Shown: positions 1 through 8,266 of the stretch, piece by piece
How the letters are laid out: each line of letters opens with the position of its first letter
Numbering within the stretch: the stretch's first letter is position 1
Assembly (NCBI RefSeq): GCF_016863295.1
Contig: NZ_BOOP01000001.1
Coordinates: 496,001 to 560,000 of the forward strand
Source of the DNA: Planotetraspora phitsanulokensis
Lineage (GTDB): Bacteria; Actinomycetota; Actinomycetes; Streptosporangiales; Streptosporangiaceae
Length of the DNA: 64,000 nucleotides
Reading direction: 5' to 3'
Program-made: the position numbers and the translations under genes
Notes under the pieces: generated by a model
Database searches by the model: none
The model's input: only the letters and a program-made list of their open reading frames with translations
Told to the model about the DNA's origin: nothing

Positions 1-1704
1 CCGCACCGGCGGGCCATCGCGCTGCTGACCGCCGTCATCGTCGTGTCCAACGCAGCCGGGCTCGCCCTGCCGTACCTGGTGAAGACCGGCATCGACAGCG
101 GGATCCCGCCGATGGCCGACGGGCGGGGCTCGGGCACGTTGCTGACGATCGTGGCGGCGATCGTGGGGGCCGCGCTGGTCCAGGCCGTCACCCGGCAGGC
201 GTTCCTCCAGCTCGCCGGGCGGATCGGGCAGGACATCCTGCTCGAGCTGCGCCGCCGGGTCTTCACGCACTTCCAGAAGTTGTCGTTGTCGTTCCACGAG
301 GGGTACACGTCCGGCCGGGTGATCTCACGGCTCACCTCCGACGTCGAGGCCATCGCCGAGCTGCTGGACTCCGGTTTCGACGGCCTGGTCACGGCGGTGC
401 TCACGCTGTTCGGCACGGCCGCCATGCTGCTCGTGCTCGACGTCCACCTCGGCCTCGTCGCGCTGCTGCCGCTGCCCGTGCTGCTGCTGTTCACGCGCTG
501 GTTCCGCCGGGAGTCGAGCGCCGCCTACCGCCGGACCCGCGAGACCGTCGCCCTGGTCATCGTGCACTTCGTGGAGTCGATGACGGGGGTCCGCGCCGTG
601 CAGGCCTTCCGTAGGGAGCCGCGCAACCAGGAGATCTTCGAGAGGCTCAACGCCGACTACCGCCAGGCGAACACGCGCGGGGCGCGCCTCGTGGCGGTCT
701 TCATGCCCGGCATCAAGCTCATCGGCAACGTCACCGTCGCCCTCGTCCTGCTGTACGGCGGATGGCTCGCGTTGCACGGCACGGTCACGGTGGGGGTGCT
801 GGCGGCGTTCCTGCTCTACCTCCGCCAGTTCTACGAGCCGATGCAGGAGATCAGCCAGTTCTACAACGCGCTCCAGTCGGCCGGGGCCGCCCTCGAGAAG
901 CTGTCCGGGGTGCTGGAGGAGCAGCCGGGCGTGGCGGAGCCGCGGCGGCCGCGGGAGCTGGCGCGGGCGAGCGGCGCGCTGCGCTTCGACGCCGTCGAGT
1001 TCGCCTACGGCGAGGGCCCGCGGGTCCTGCCCAGGATGGACCTGGAGATCCCCGCCGGCCAGACCGTCGCGGTGGTGGGGACGACCGGCGCGGGCAAGAC
1101 GACGCTGGCCAAGCTCATCTCGCGCTTCTACGACCCCGTGTCCGGCCGGGTCATGCTCGACGGCGTGGACCTGCGCGACCTGGACGAGGTCACGCTGCGC
1201 CGGTTCGTGGTCATGGTGACCCAGGAGAACTTCCTGTTCACCGGCACGATCGCGGACAACATCGGGTTCGGCCGCCCCGGCGCGCCCATGGAGGCGATCG
1301 TCGAGGCCGCCGAGGCGATCGGCGCCCACGAGTTCATCGCGGCCCTCCCCGACGGCTACCACACCCAGGTCGGCAAGCGGGGCGGCCGCATATCGGCCGG
1401 GCAGCGCCAGCTCGTCGCGTTCGCCCGTGCGTTCCTCGCCGACCCCGCCGTGCTGATCCTCGACGAGGCGACCTCGAGCCTCGACGTGCCGAGCGAGCGG
1501 ATGGTCCAGCGCGCGCTGCGGACCATCCTCGCCGACAGGACCGCGCTGATCATCGCCCACCGCCTGTCCACGGTGGAGATCGCCGACCGGGTGCTCGTCA
1601 TCGAGGGCGGGCGCATCGTCGAGGACGGCTCGCCGGACCGGCTCATCGAGAGGTCCGGCCGCTTCGCCCGGCTGCATCAGGCCTGGGTCGACAGCCTCGC
1701 CTGA
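1..1704 (+). CDS. ABC exporter, fused permease-ATPase (5' end outside window)
   Basis: Half-size exporter of the MsbA/BmrA type (type I exporter fold): membrane segments first, nucleotide-binding domain second. The frame is open from base 1 and already inside a membrane segment, so the true start lies to the left; about 567 residues are visible. The ATPase shows a Walker A (GTTGAGKTT, about nt 1080-1107), a signature motif written ISAGQRQ instead of the usual LSGGQ, a Walker B (VLILDEATSS) and the switch histidine (IIAHRLST). Such proteins dimerise and export lipids, drugs or peptides. The substrate cannot be read from sequence. A partner half-transporter may sit upstream, outside the window. 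The stop codon lies inside a 16-bp tandem repeat. Confidence 0.9.
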   Translation, partial: PHRRAIALLTAVIVVSNAAGLALPYLVKTGIDSGIPPMADGRGSGTLLTIVAAIVGAALVQAVTRQAFLQLAGRIGQDILLELRRRVFTHFQKLSLSFHEGYTSGRVISRLTSDVEAIAELLDSGFDGLVTAVLTLFGTAAMLLVLDVHLGLVALLPLPVLLLFTRWFRRESSAAYRRTRETVALVIVHFVESMTGVRAVQAFRREPRNQEIFERLNADYRQANTRGARLVAVFMPGIKLIGNVTVALVLLYGGWLALHGTVTVGVLAAFLLYLRQFYEPMQEISQFYNALQSAGAALEKLSGVLEEQPGVAEPRRPRELARASGALRFDAVEFAYGEGPRVLPRMDLEIPAGQTVAVVGTTGAGKTTLAKLISRFYDPVSGRVMLDGVDLRDLDEVTLRRFVVMVTQENFLFTGTIADNIGFGRPGAPMEAIVEAAEAIGAHEFIAALPDGYHTQVGKRGGRISAGQRQLVAFARAFLADPAVLILDEATSSLDVPSERMVQRALRTILADRTALIIAHRLSTVEIADRVLVIEGGRIVEDGSPDRLIERSGRFARLHQAWVDSLA

Positions 1705-1763
1705 CACGCCTCCCGCCTGACCTGCCTCCCGCCTGACCTGCCTCCCGCCTGACCTGCGTCGCC
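1700..1763. repeat. 16-bp tandem repeat covering the ABC exporter stop codon
   Basis: Four copies of a 16-base unit (CCTGACCTGCCTCCCG): two perfect copies at 1716-1747 flanked by degenerate copies at 1700-1715 and 1748-1763. The first copy contains the TGA stop of the upstream gene, so each copy repeats a CCTGA. Confidence 0.85.
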
Positions 1764-1823
1764 GGACGCGCTCTGACGGGCCCTGCTCCTGGCACACCAG
1801 CGCCGCCGATGCCCCCGGGCACG

Positions 1824-1862
1824 CCTGTACGGCTCGCGCCTTCCGGGCGCGAGCCGTACGGG
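1824..1862. terminator. Bidirectional hairpin terminator
   Basis: Seventeen-bp stem with one G-T wobble (arms 1824-1840 and 1846-1862, 5-base loop) between the convergent ABC exporter gene and the binding-protein gene. There is no U-tract, as is common in high-GC actinobacteria. Confidence 0.75.
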
Positions 1863-1886
1863 CACGGGGTCCGCGGGATCCCGCAA

Positions 1887-3149
1887 TCAGCCGACCGGGA
1901 CCGGGTAGTCCTTGGCGAGGTCGGAGACCGCGGCCTCCTTGAAGACGACCGAGCCGCCGACCGCCGCCTTGTCGGGCTTGAGGATGTAGGACGCCCGGGA
2001 CGCCGGCTTGTCGAAGAAGGTGAAGTCCATCGGGGTGCCGAAGCCGCCCTCGAAGGCCGCCTGCGAGCGGTGCGCGGTCAGGATGCCCTCGTGGCTGAGG
2101 TCCTTGGCGGCGCAGGCCTTCTTGACCGCCTCGTCCACGATCATCGCGGCGCTCCATCCGGTGGGGACCGCGTTGTCGAGGACCTGCCCGGGATACTTCG
2201 CCTGATAGTCGGCGACCAGCTTCTGCATCGCGGGCATGGGCGCGCTGACCGGGGCTCCGGCCGTCATGACGTAGAAGTCCTTGAGCAGGGCCGGGGCCGC
2301 CGGGGTGTCGAGCAACTGCGGCGCGTAGGCGGAGTTGCTGCCGACGAACGGCACGTCCATGCCGCCCGCGAGCGCGACCCCGACGAGCGAGGCGGCCTGC
2401 CGCGGCCCGACCGAGACGAGCACCGCCTTCACCTTCGCCGCCTTGAACGCGGCGACCTGCGCGCTCATGTCCTGGTCGGTGGCCTTGATCTTCTGCTCCA
2501 CGACCTCCAGGCCGAGCTTGTCCGCGGCGTACTTCGAGCCGTTGAGCGCGCTCTCGCCGTAGTCGCCCTCGAAATACAGGTGCCCGATCTTGTCCCCGGC
2601 CTTGATGCCCTTCTCCTTCGTCAGGAAGTCCACCCCGTTGATCATGTCGATGTCGTACGTCGTGCCGGTCACCTGGATCGCCCGGCTGCCCAGCAGGGAC
2701 GTCGCCCACGCCATCGGGATGGTCAGCAGCTTGTCGGTGTCGATGCGCTGCTTGAGCGCCGTGACCATCGGCGAGCCGATGAACTGCGGGATCGCCGCCG
2801 ACTTCGGCCCGATCTCCGTGTAGGCGGCGACCGCCTTCTGCGTGTCGTAGCCGTGGTCGCGGACGACCACCTCGTACTTGCGGCCGCATGCCCCGCCCGC
2901 GGCGTTGGCCTGCTCGAAGTAGAGCTGCTGCGCCTGGGTGAGGCTCTTTCCGAGAGAGGCGTACGGCCCGGTCAGGTCCGTGACCACGCCGACGGTGATG
3001 GTCGTGGCGGTCACGCCTGGGCCGGTCTTCACGCCGTCGCCGCCGGTGGCGGGCGCGCCGCCCACCGCCTTGTCGCTGGCGCAGGAGGCCGCAGCCAGGG
3101 CGAGGACGGCTAGCGTCGCGATGCGGGCGCGGGTGCCGAATTCAGCCAT
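1887..3149 (-). CDS. livK: ABC transporter substrate-binding lipoprotein, branched-chain amino acid type (system 1)
   Basis: Extracellular solute-binding protein of the LivJ/LivK family, 420 residues. It starts at an ATG preceded by AAGGAG. A signal peptide ends in an AAASC lipobox with Cys 23, so the protein should be lipid-anchored. The mature part begins with a periplasmic-binding fold (ITVGVVTDLTGPYASLG). It is the last gene of a minus-strand operon livF-livG-livH-livM-livK, and its start overlaps the end of livM by 40 bases, indicating coupled translation. Ligands in this family range from Leu/Ile/Val to amides, urea and aromatic compounds, so the substrate is open. The divergent PucR-type regulator suggests a catabolic substrate rather than general amino acid uptake (inference). 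Confidence 0.88.
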   Translation of the reverse strand: MAEFGTRARIATLAVLALAAASCASDKAVGGAPATGGDGVKTGPGVTATTITVGVVTDLTGPYASLGKSLTQAQQLYFEQANAAGGACGRKYEVVVRDHGYDTQKAVAAYTEIGPKSAAIPQFIGSPMVTALKQRIDTDKLLTIPMAWATSLLGSRAIQVTGTTYDIDMINGVDFLTKEKGIKAGDKIGHLYFEGDYGESALNGSKYAADKLGLEVVEQKIKATDQDMSAQVAAFKAAKVKAVLVSVGPRQAASLVGVALAGGMDVPFVGSNSAYAPQLLDTPAAPALLKDFYVMTAGAPVSAPMPAMQKLVADYQAKYPGQVLDNAVPTGWSAAMIVDEAVKKACAAKDLSHEGILTAHRSQAAFEGGFGTPMDFTFFDKPASRASYILKPDKAAVGGSVVFKEAAVSDLAKDYPVPVG

Positions 3150-4198
3150 CTGAGCTCCTTGATTCGAGGGATGACGCGGCGGAGCCGCGTGGCGAGCCCG
3201 AGCAGACCGCCGGGCAGGAACAGCACCAGCGTCACGACGGCTGCGCCGTAGAGGATGCGCGCGGCCTCCGCGGGGGAGACCCCGCCGGAACCGGGCTCGG
3301 CCACCAGCGGCAGGGCGTCGCTGTAGCGCGTCAGCAGCTGGGGGAGGAGGGAGACGAACACCGCGCCGATCACGGCTCCCGCGACCGATCCGAGGCCCCC
3401 GATCACGATCATGGCGAGATAGTCGAGCGACAGCAGGAAGCCGAAGTAGTCCGGCACCGCCCGCTGGAAGACCAGGGCGACGAGCACGCCGGCCAGCCCG
3501 CCGTACATGGACGACAGGACGAACACGCCCGCGCGGTAGCGCGCGACGGGGACGCCCATCACTCCCGCGGCGATCTCGTGGTCCCTGATGGTGTTCATGG
3601 CCAGGCCGGGACGGCCGCGCAGCACGCCGCGGGCGAACGCCGCCGCGCCGGCGAGCACCACCAGGCCGAGGAACCACAGCCGCTCCAGCGCCCCGAAGGG
3701 CACGTTGAGCAGGACGAGGCCGGGGGAGTCCGCGAACACGAAGCCGAACAGCTCCATCGGCGGCACCGCCCTGCCGTTGTAGCCGCCTGTCAGCGGCTCG
3801 GCGTTGAAGAGCACATGCTGGCCACCGAAGATCAGTGCGAGGGTGGCGATGCCCAGATAGGCGCCCTTCAGACGCCCGGCGATCGGGCTGAACGCCCCGC
3901 CGGCGGCCCCCGCGAGGAGCACCGCGACGACGGCCGCCAGAGGCGTCGGCAGCCCCACGTCCGTCGACAGGTACACGTAGGCGTACGCGCCGACGGCGAG
4001 GAAGAACGCGTGGCCGAGCGACAGCTGCCCGGTCGCGCCGGTCAGCAGGTTGATGCCGATCGCGCCGACCGCCGCGGACATCGCGAACAGTCCCGTCTGG
4101 AGCCAGAAGCCCTCCAGGTAGAAGGGCGCGACGACCGCCGCCACCACGACCGCCCCCCAGACCGCTCCGAGGGTGATCCACCTCGATCTCCTAGACAC
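3110..4198 (-). CDS. livM: Branched-chain amino acid type ABC transporter permease LivM (system 1)
   Basis: Inner-membrane permease of the LivM family, 362 residues with about nine to ten hydrophobic segments. The conserved cytoplasmic-loop region (GTGQLSLGHAFFLAVGAYAY-like, residues 52-72) and the GGLGSVAGAVIGAVF coupling region near residue 265 are typical. The start is GTG at 4198, overlapping the livH stop by 8 bases. It would pair with LivH to form the channel energised by LivG and LivF. The C-terminus overlaps the first codons of the binding protein. Confidence 0.9.
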   Translation of the reverse strand: MSRRSRWITLGAVWGAVVVAAVVAPFYLEGFWLQTGLFAMSAAVGAIGINLLTGATGQLSLGHAFFLAVGAYAYVYLSTDVGLPTPLAAVVAVLLAGAAGGAFSPIAGRLKGAYLGIATLALIFGGQHVLFNAEPLTGGYNGRAVPPMELFGFVFADSPGLVLLNVPFGALERLWFLGLVVLAGAAAFARGVLRGRPGLAMNTIRDHEIAAGVMGVPVARYRAGVFVLSSMYGGLAGVLVALVFQRAVPDYFGFLLSLDYLAMIVIGGLGSVAGAVIGAVFVSLLPQLLTRYSDALPLVAEPGSGGVSPAEAARILYGAAVVTLVLFLPGGLLGLATRLRRVIPRIKELRWLNSAPAPASRR

Positions 4199-5081
4199 GG
4201 GCCAGCTCCTTGGTGCCGAAGATCCCGGCGGGCCGGAACAGCAGGATCGCGATCATCACCAGGAACGGGGCGGCGTCGCCGATGCCCCGCCCGAGGAAGG
4301 CCAGTTGACTCTGGTATCCGCTCATCAGCGCCTCGGTCACCCCGACGATCAGGCCGCCGGCCAGCGCCCCGGTCGTGGAGTCCAGCCCGCCGAGGATCGC
4401 CGCGGGGAACGCCTTCATCGCGGCGGCCGTCGTGCTGCGGTCCAGACCCGGAGTGGGGAAGACGCACAGGAACAGCGCGGCGATCGCGGCGAGCGCGCCC
4501 GCCACGGCCCAGGCGCTGAGGGAGACCCGGCCGAGCCGTACGCCCATCAGGGCGGCGGTCTCGGCGTCCTCAGCGGTGGCCCGCATGGCCACGCCCCATC
4601 CTGTGAACTTGAACGCCAGGAGGAAGGCCGTGATCAGCGCGGCGGCGACCCCCAGGGCGACCACGCGGGTCTCGGCGATCATGATGGGGCCCAGGTGCAG
4701 GACCTGGTCGCGCCACGGGTCTCCCAGGGCGAGGACGTCGGTTCCGATCTCCCGGGTGAGCTCGGTCGTGAGCAGGATGTCCACGCCGATCGTCACGATC
4801 GCGAGGACGCCGTGCGAACCGACCCGCGCCCGCCTGATGATCAGGAACTCGATCAGCGCGCCGACCAGCGCGGCGCCCGCGACCCCGGCCGCCAGGGCGA
4901 GCCAGAAGCCGAGCGCCGGATGCAGTTTCGCGACCAGGAAGCCACCCGCGAGCAGCAGCGAGGCGTGCGTGAAGTTCACCACCTCGGTCGCCTTGAAGAT
5001 GACGACGAACCCGAGCGCGATCAGCGCGTACACGGCTCCGACGGAGATCCCGTTGACGAGGAGTTCCAGGAAGGTGGTCAT
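4191..5081 (-). CDS. livH: Branched-chain amino acid type ABC transporter permease LivH (system 1)
   Basis: Second channel subunit, 296 residues, all hydrophobic segments, beginning TTFLELLVNGISVGAVYAL, the characteristic LivH start. The start ATG overlaps the livG stop as ATGA (5078-5081), so the genes are translationally coupled. The conserved GGLDSTTGALAGGLIVG region lies near residue 230. Unlike the second LivH in this window it has no extracellular N-terminal domain. Confidence 0.9.
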   Translation of the reverse strand: MTTFLELLVNGISVGAVYALIALGFVVIFKATEVVNFTHASLLLAGGFLVAKLHPALGFWLALAAGVAGAALVGALIEFLIIRRARVGSHGVLAIVTIGVDILLTTELTREIGTDVLALGDPWRDQVLHLGPIMIAETRVVALGVAAALITAFLLAFKFTGWGVAMRATAEDAETAALMGVRLGRVSLSAWAVAGALAAIAALFLCVFPTPGLDRSTTAAAMKAFPAAILGGLDSTTGALAGGLIVGVTEALMSGYQSQLAFLGRGIGDAAPFLVMIAILLFRPAGIFGTKELARV

Positions 5082-5857
5082 GAGGCGCTCTCCTCGATGT
5101 CGCCGAGGTAGGCGCGGATCACCTCGGGATCGCGTTGGATCTCGTCGGGCACGCCGTCCGCGATGCGCCTGCCGAAGTCGAGGACGGTCACCGAGTCCGC
5201 GATCCGCATGACCATCCCCATGTCGTGCTCGACCAGCAGGATCGAGATGCCGAGGCTCTCCCGGACGGAGACGATCAGCTCGGCCATCTCCCGGCGTTCC
5301 TCGCCGTTCATGCCGGCGACCGGTTCGTCGAGGAGCAGCAGCCGCGGCTCCATGCACAGCGCCCGGGCGAGCTCGACGCGTTTCTGCGTCCCGTACGGCA
5401 GCAGCCCCACCGGGGTGGGCAGTACCCCGGCGACGCCGACGAACTCGGCGATCTCCTCCACCCGTGCGCCGTGCCGCGCGGCCTCGCGCCGCGCCGACGG
5501 CAGCCGCAGCCCGGCCGAGACGAAGCCGCTCCTGGTCAGCCGGTGACGTCCGAGCATGAGGTTGTCCCGCACGGTGAGCCGGGGGGACAACGCGATGTTC
5601 TGGAATGTGCGCGCGACTCCGAGCGCCGCGACCTGGTGCGGCCGCGACGCCGTCAGCTCCGCGTCACCGAACCGGACGCTTCCCGACGTCGCCCGGTACA
5701 CGCCGGACAGCACGTTGAAGCACGTCGACTTGCCCGCGCCGTTCGGCCCGATGAGCGCGTGCGTGCTGCCCGGCCTGACCGTGAAGCTCACGGAGTCGAG
5801 CGCGACCAGGCCGGCGAACCTGACGGTGACGTCGCTGACCACCAGCTCCGGGATCAT
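5078..5857 (-). CDS. livG: ABC transporter ATP-binding protein LivG (system 1)
   Basis: Cytoplasmic ATPase of the LivG family, about 259 residues. Walker A is GPNGAGKST, the signature is the LivG-like variant LPYGTQKR, Walker B is LLLLDEPVAGM. I chose ATG at 5857 because it forms an ATGA overlap with the livF stop and is preceded by GAGGTGG five bases upstream. A GTG at 5866 is possible but has no spaced ribosome-binding site. The protein ends in the LivG-type C-terminal extension (VPDEIQRDPEVIRAYLG). Confidence 0.9.
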   Translation of the reverse strand: MIPELVVSDVTVRFAGLVALDSVSFTVRPGSTHALIGPNGAGKSTCFNVLSGVYRATSGSVRFGDAELTASRPHQVAALGVARTFQNIALSPRLTVRDNLMLGRHRLTRSGFVSAGLRLPSARREAARHGARVEEIAEFVGVAGVLPTPVGLLPYGTQKRVELARALCMEPRLLLLDEPVAGMNGEERREMAELIVSVRESLGISILLVEHDMGMVMRIADSVTVLDFGRRIADGVPDEIQRDPEVIRAYLGDIEESAS

Positions 5858-6681
5858 GCCGTCCACCTCGGCAACGTCCGGACCGGGCGCGGCGTGGCCT
5901 CGGGCGGGGCGTCCGCTCCGATACCAACCGGTCGGTCTGTCTCGGGCGTGCCGACACCCAGATACCGGCGGCGCACCTCGTCGCTGGCGGCCAGCTCCGC
6001 CGCCGGCCCCGACAGGGCCACCTCGCCCACCTCCAGCACGTACGCGTGGGACGCCAGCCCCAGCGCCATCGCCGCGTTCTGCTCCACCAGCAGCACGGAG
6101 GTGCCCTGCTCGTTGATCTCCCTGATCGTCGCCGCGATGCGGGCCGCCATCATCGGAGCCAGCCCGAGAGTGGGCTCGTCCAGCAGCAACATCGACGGGT
6201 TCGCCATCAGGGCGCGTGCGATCGACAACATCTGCTGCTCGCCGCCCGACAGCAGGCCCGCCCTCTGATGCGGGCGTTCGGCGAGGATCGGGAACAGCGA
6301 GTGGACCCGGTCACGCGCCTCGGCGACCTTCGTGCGATCGCGGACGCCCAGTGCCCCGGCCCGCAGATTCTCGGCCACCGTCATCCGGGCGAAGACCCGG
6401 CGGCCCTCCGGCACCTGGACGACGCCGCGTGCGACCGCGGCCGCCGGCGACCCGTTCAGCCGGGAGCCGCCGAAGGACACCGTGCCGGAGGTCACCCCGC
6501 CCCGGTGGAACCTGAGCGTGCCCGACACGGCACGAAGGAGCGTCGTCTTGCCCGCGCCGTTCGCGCCGAGGACCGCGACCACCGCGCCGCGGGGTACCGT
6601 GACGCGGACTCCTCTCAACGCGCGCACGGGGCCGTAGTGCACCGCCAGATCCGTGATCTCCAGGCCTGCCTCACCAGCCAT
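5854..6681 (-). CDS. livF: ABC transporter ATP-binding protein LivF (system 1)
   Basis: First gene of the operon, about 275 residues. Walker A is GANGAGKTT, signature LSGGEQQ, Walker B LLLLDEPTLGLAP. The start ATG at 6681 has a strong ribosome-binding site (GGAGGGG). The promoter lies in the 187-base divergent region shared with the PucR-type regulator, where a 16-base palindrome sits at 6789-6804. ATPase-first order (livF-G-H-M-K) differs from the second system in this window, in which livH comes first. Confidence 0.9.
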   Translation of the reverse strand: MAGEAGLEITDLAVHYGPVRALRGVRVTVPRGAVVAVLGANGAGKTTLLRAVSGTLRFHRGGVTSGTVSFGGSRLNGSPAAAVARGVVQVPEGRRVFARMTVAENLRAGALGVRDRTKVAEARDRVHSLFPILAERPHQRAGLLSGGEQQMLSIARALMANPSMLLLDEPTLGLAPMMAARIAATIREINEQGTSVLLVEQNAAMALGLASHAYVLEVGEVALSGPAAELAASDEVRRRYLGVGTPETDRPVGIGADAPPEATPRPVRTLPRWTA

Positions 6682-6776
6682 CAACCCCTCCTGTGACTCC
6701 GATGAAGGCACAGACAACCCATCGCGTCGAGCCGCGTCCAGATCTGCCCGGCAAGTCGGGTCCTGAGCCCATGCCT

Positions 6777-6805
6777 TTGACACAGCACTTGTGCGACAGC
6801 ACAAT
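6777..6805 (+). promoter_or_regulatory. Promoter of the PucR-type regulator gene (distal)
   Basis: TTGACA at 6777-6782, 17-base spacer, CACAAT at 6800-6805: a near-consensus -35 with a weaker -10. The -10 is overlapped by the palindrome at 6789-6804, a layout suited to repression or autoregulation. Confidence 0.5.
6789..6804. promoter_or_regulatory. Palindromic operator candidate in liv/pucR divergent region
   Basis: Perfect inverted repeat TTGTGC-GACA-GCACAA. It overlaps the -10 of the distal plus-strand promoter and lies 108 bases upstream of livF. It is a candidate site for the adjacent PucR-type regulator (inference). Confidence 0.5.
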
Positions 6806-6832
6806 CCACGGTCACGAAACGGGAACCGAATC

Positions 6833-6861
6833 TTGTTCCGGATGCGAAGAGCTGGCACATT
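6833..6861 (+). promoter_or_regulatory. Proximal promoter, leaderless layout, of the PucR-type regulator
   Basis: TTGTTC (6833-6838), 17-base spacer, CACATT (6856-6861), then 7 bases to ATG at 6869. This spacing would put the transcript start at or next to the start codon. Confidence 0.4.
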
Positions 6862-6868
6862 CGGAACC

Positions 6869-8038
6869 ATGAGGTCCAGGACGGAATCCGAGATCCGGGA
6901 ACTGCTGAGGACCTCCGCCGCCGCCCTGCTGGAACGGATTCCCGAGCTCACCGACGAGCTGGTGAAGCGCGGCAGGGAGGACGACGAGGCCTACCGGATC
7001 AACATCCCCATCGAGGACCACTGGAAGAGCACGTACGAGGGACTGCGCGTCGGCATCACCGCCATCCTCCAGCCGAGGCACGAACGACGCGACGTCGCGT
7101 ACGCGCAGACGGTGGGCCGCAGGAGGGCCGAGCACGGGCTGCCGCTCGACTCGCTCATGCGCAGCTACCGGCTGGCCGCCCAGGTCACGTGGAACGGCTT
7201 CATCGACATCGTGGGCGACCAGAACCCGGAGAAGCTGCCCGCGCTGCTCCGCAGCGCCACCCACGTGTGGCACGCCATCGACCGGCAGGCCGTGGCGGCC
7301 GCCGACGCCTACCGCCAGCGGGAGAACGAGCTGCTCGGGCGCGGCAACGAGCGGGTGCACGCGATGCTGGACGCCCTGCTCGAAGGCCGGGCGGACGCGG
7401 CCGTCGGACAGGTCGCGGCGGCCGCCCTGGAGCTCCCGGAGTACGGCCGCTATGCGGTCGTCACAACGCGGCTGCCCGAACGGTCCCACCGTCCCGAGAT
7501 CATCGGCGGCCTGCTGTTCCTGTGGCGCATGCGCACCGACTACGAGATGGCCGTGGTCTTCATGGGGGACAGGTCGCTGGACGACCTCGTCGAGGCCATC
7601 AGGCCCATCGTGTGCGGTATCGCGGGGATCAGCCCCGTCGTCGAGGGACTCGCGGAGCTCGGCAACGCCCGGCGGATGGCCGAGCTCGCCATGCGGACCT
7701 GCTCAGGCGCCCGGCCGGAGATCGCCAGGCTCGACCGGCGGCTGCCCGCCGCGCTGGTGGTCTGCCAGCCCGAGCTGGCCAGGCAGCTGGCGAGCGGCGT
7801 GCTCGGGCCGGTGCTGTCCTCGCCCGAGCGCGCGGTGCTGCTGGCGACGTTGGAGGCCTGGCTGCGGTGTGAGGGCTCGGCGGTCCGGGTGGCGAGCGAG
7901 CTGTACTGCCATCGCAACACCGTCTTCAACCGGGTGCGCAGGATCGAGCAGATGACCGGCCGTTCGCCGTCGCGCCCGCGAGACGCGGTGGAGTTGTCCC
8001 TCGCCCTCGACGCCGTACGGCTGCTGCCGGACGCCTGA
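6869..8038 (+). CDS. PucR/CdaR-type transcriptional regulator with RsbRD-like N-terminus
   Basis: About 389 residues. The N-terminal 140 residues are helical and resemble the RsbRD/RsbT co-antagonist sensor domain ([25 protein letters not shown]). The C-terminal 60 residues are the PucR-type helix-turn-helix ([24 protein letters not shown]). An upstream in-frame ATG at 6791 would add 26 residues without homologous appearance. ATG at 6869 fits the promoter spacing and is preferred. Regulators of this class usually sense a catabolic substrate and control adjacent transport or degradation genes. Its position divergent from livF makes the liv operon its likely target (inference). Confidence 0.85.
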   Translation: MRSRTESEIRELLRTSAAALLERIPELTDELVKRGREDDEAYRINIPIEDHWKSTYEGLRVGITAILQPRHERRDVAYAQTVGRRRAEHGLPLDSLMRSYRLAAQVTWNGFIDIVGDQNPEKLPALLRSATHVWHAIDRQAVAAADAYRQRENELLGRGNERVHAMLDALLEGRADAAVGQVAAAALELPEYGRYAVVTTRLPERSHRPEIIGGLLFLWRMRTDYEMAVVFMGDRSLDDLVEAIRPIVCGIAGISPVVEGLAELGNARRMAELAMRTCSGARPEIARLDRRLPAALVVCQPELARQLASGVLGPVLSSPERAVLLATLEAWLRCEGSAVRVASELYCHRNTVFNRVRRIEQMTGRSPSRPRDAVELSLALDAVRLLPDA

Positions 8039-8071
8039 CGCGCTGGAGCGCGGTCGGCCGGTGAATGAAAG

Positions 8072-8146
8072 TGCCCCGGGTGGGACTCGAACCCACACTG
8101 TACGGGTTTTGAATCCGCTCCCTCATGCCAATTGGGGTACCGGGGC
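8072..8146 (-). tRNA. tRNA-Leu (anticodon CAA), class-I-like body
   Basis: A 75-base cloverleaf read on the minus strand: acceptor GCCCCGG/CCGGGGC (7 perfect pairs), D arm with only CCC/GGG pairing and GG in the loop, anticodon loop TTCAAAA with CAA, a 5-base variable loop (ACAGT), perfect T stem GTGGG/CCCAC with loop TTCGAGT, discriminator A, no encoded CCA. CAA reads the UUG leucine codon. Bacterial tRNA-Leu normally has a long variable arm (class II), which is absent here. The anticodon stem also has an A-C mismatch at its loop end and a G-T pair at its base. It may be a functional but atypical tRNA or a tRNA-like regulatory RNA. Confidence 0.8.
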
Positions 8147-8153
8147 TTCAATC

Positions 8154-8175
8154 CGGACATTTGCTGACGTGTCCG
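8154..8175 (-). other. Small inverted repeat just upstream of the tRNA
   Basis: CGGACA and TGTCCG arms (8154-8159 and 8170-8175) separated by 10 bases, 7 bases before the tRNA 5' end on the minus strand. It could fold in the tRNA precursor leader or bind a protein. No function can be read from it. Confidence 0.3.
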
Positions 8176-8253
8176 AACCCGTCGTCATAGAGCTTAGCGG
8201 AGAGATGATCGGCCGCGTGGCCCCTGGCGTGGTCCTAATGTAGCGGACATCGG

Positions 8254-8259
8254 TAACCT
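8254..8259 (+). promoter_or_regulatory. -10 element, leaderless layout, of the ANTAR regulator gene
   Basis: TAACCT followed by 7 bases and the GTG start at 8267. No ribosome-binding site is present between them. Confidence 0.4.
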
Positions 8260-8266
8260 CTTGTGC

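Noticed and set aside
8072-8146. Reading the tRNA anticodon as UCA (opal/selenocysteine type)
   Set aside because: Shifting the loop by one base breaks the anticodon stem further (A-G at its base); CAA with U33 and A37 fits better. The body lacks the long arms of tRNA-Sec.
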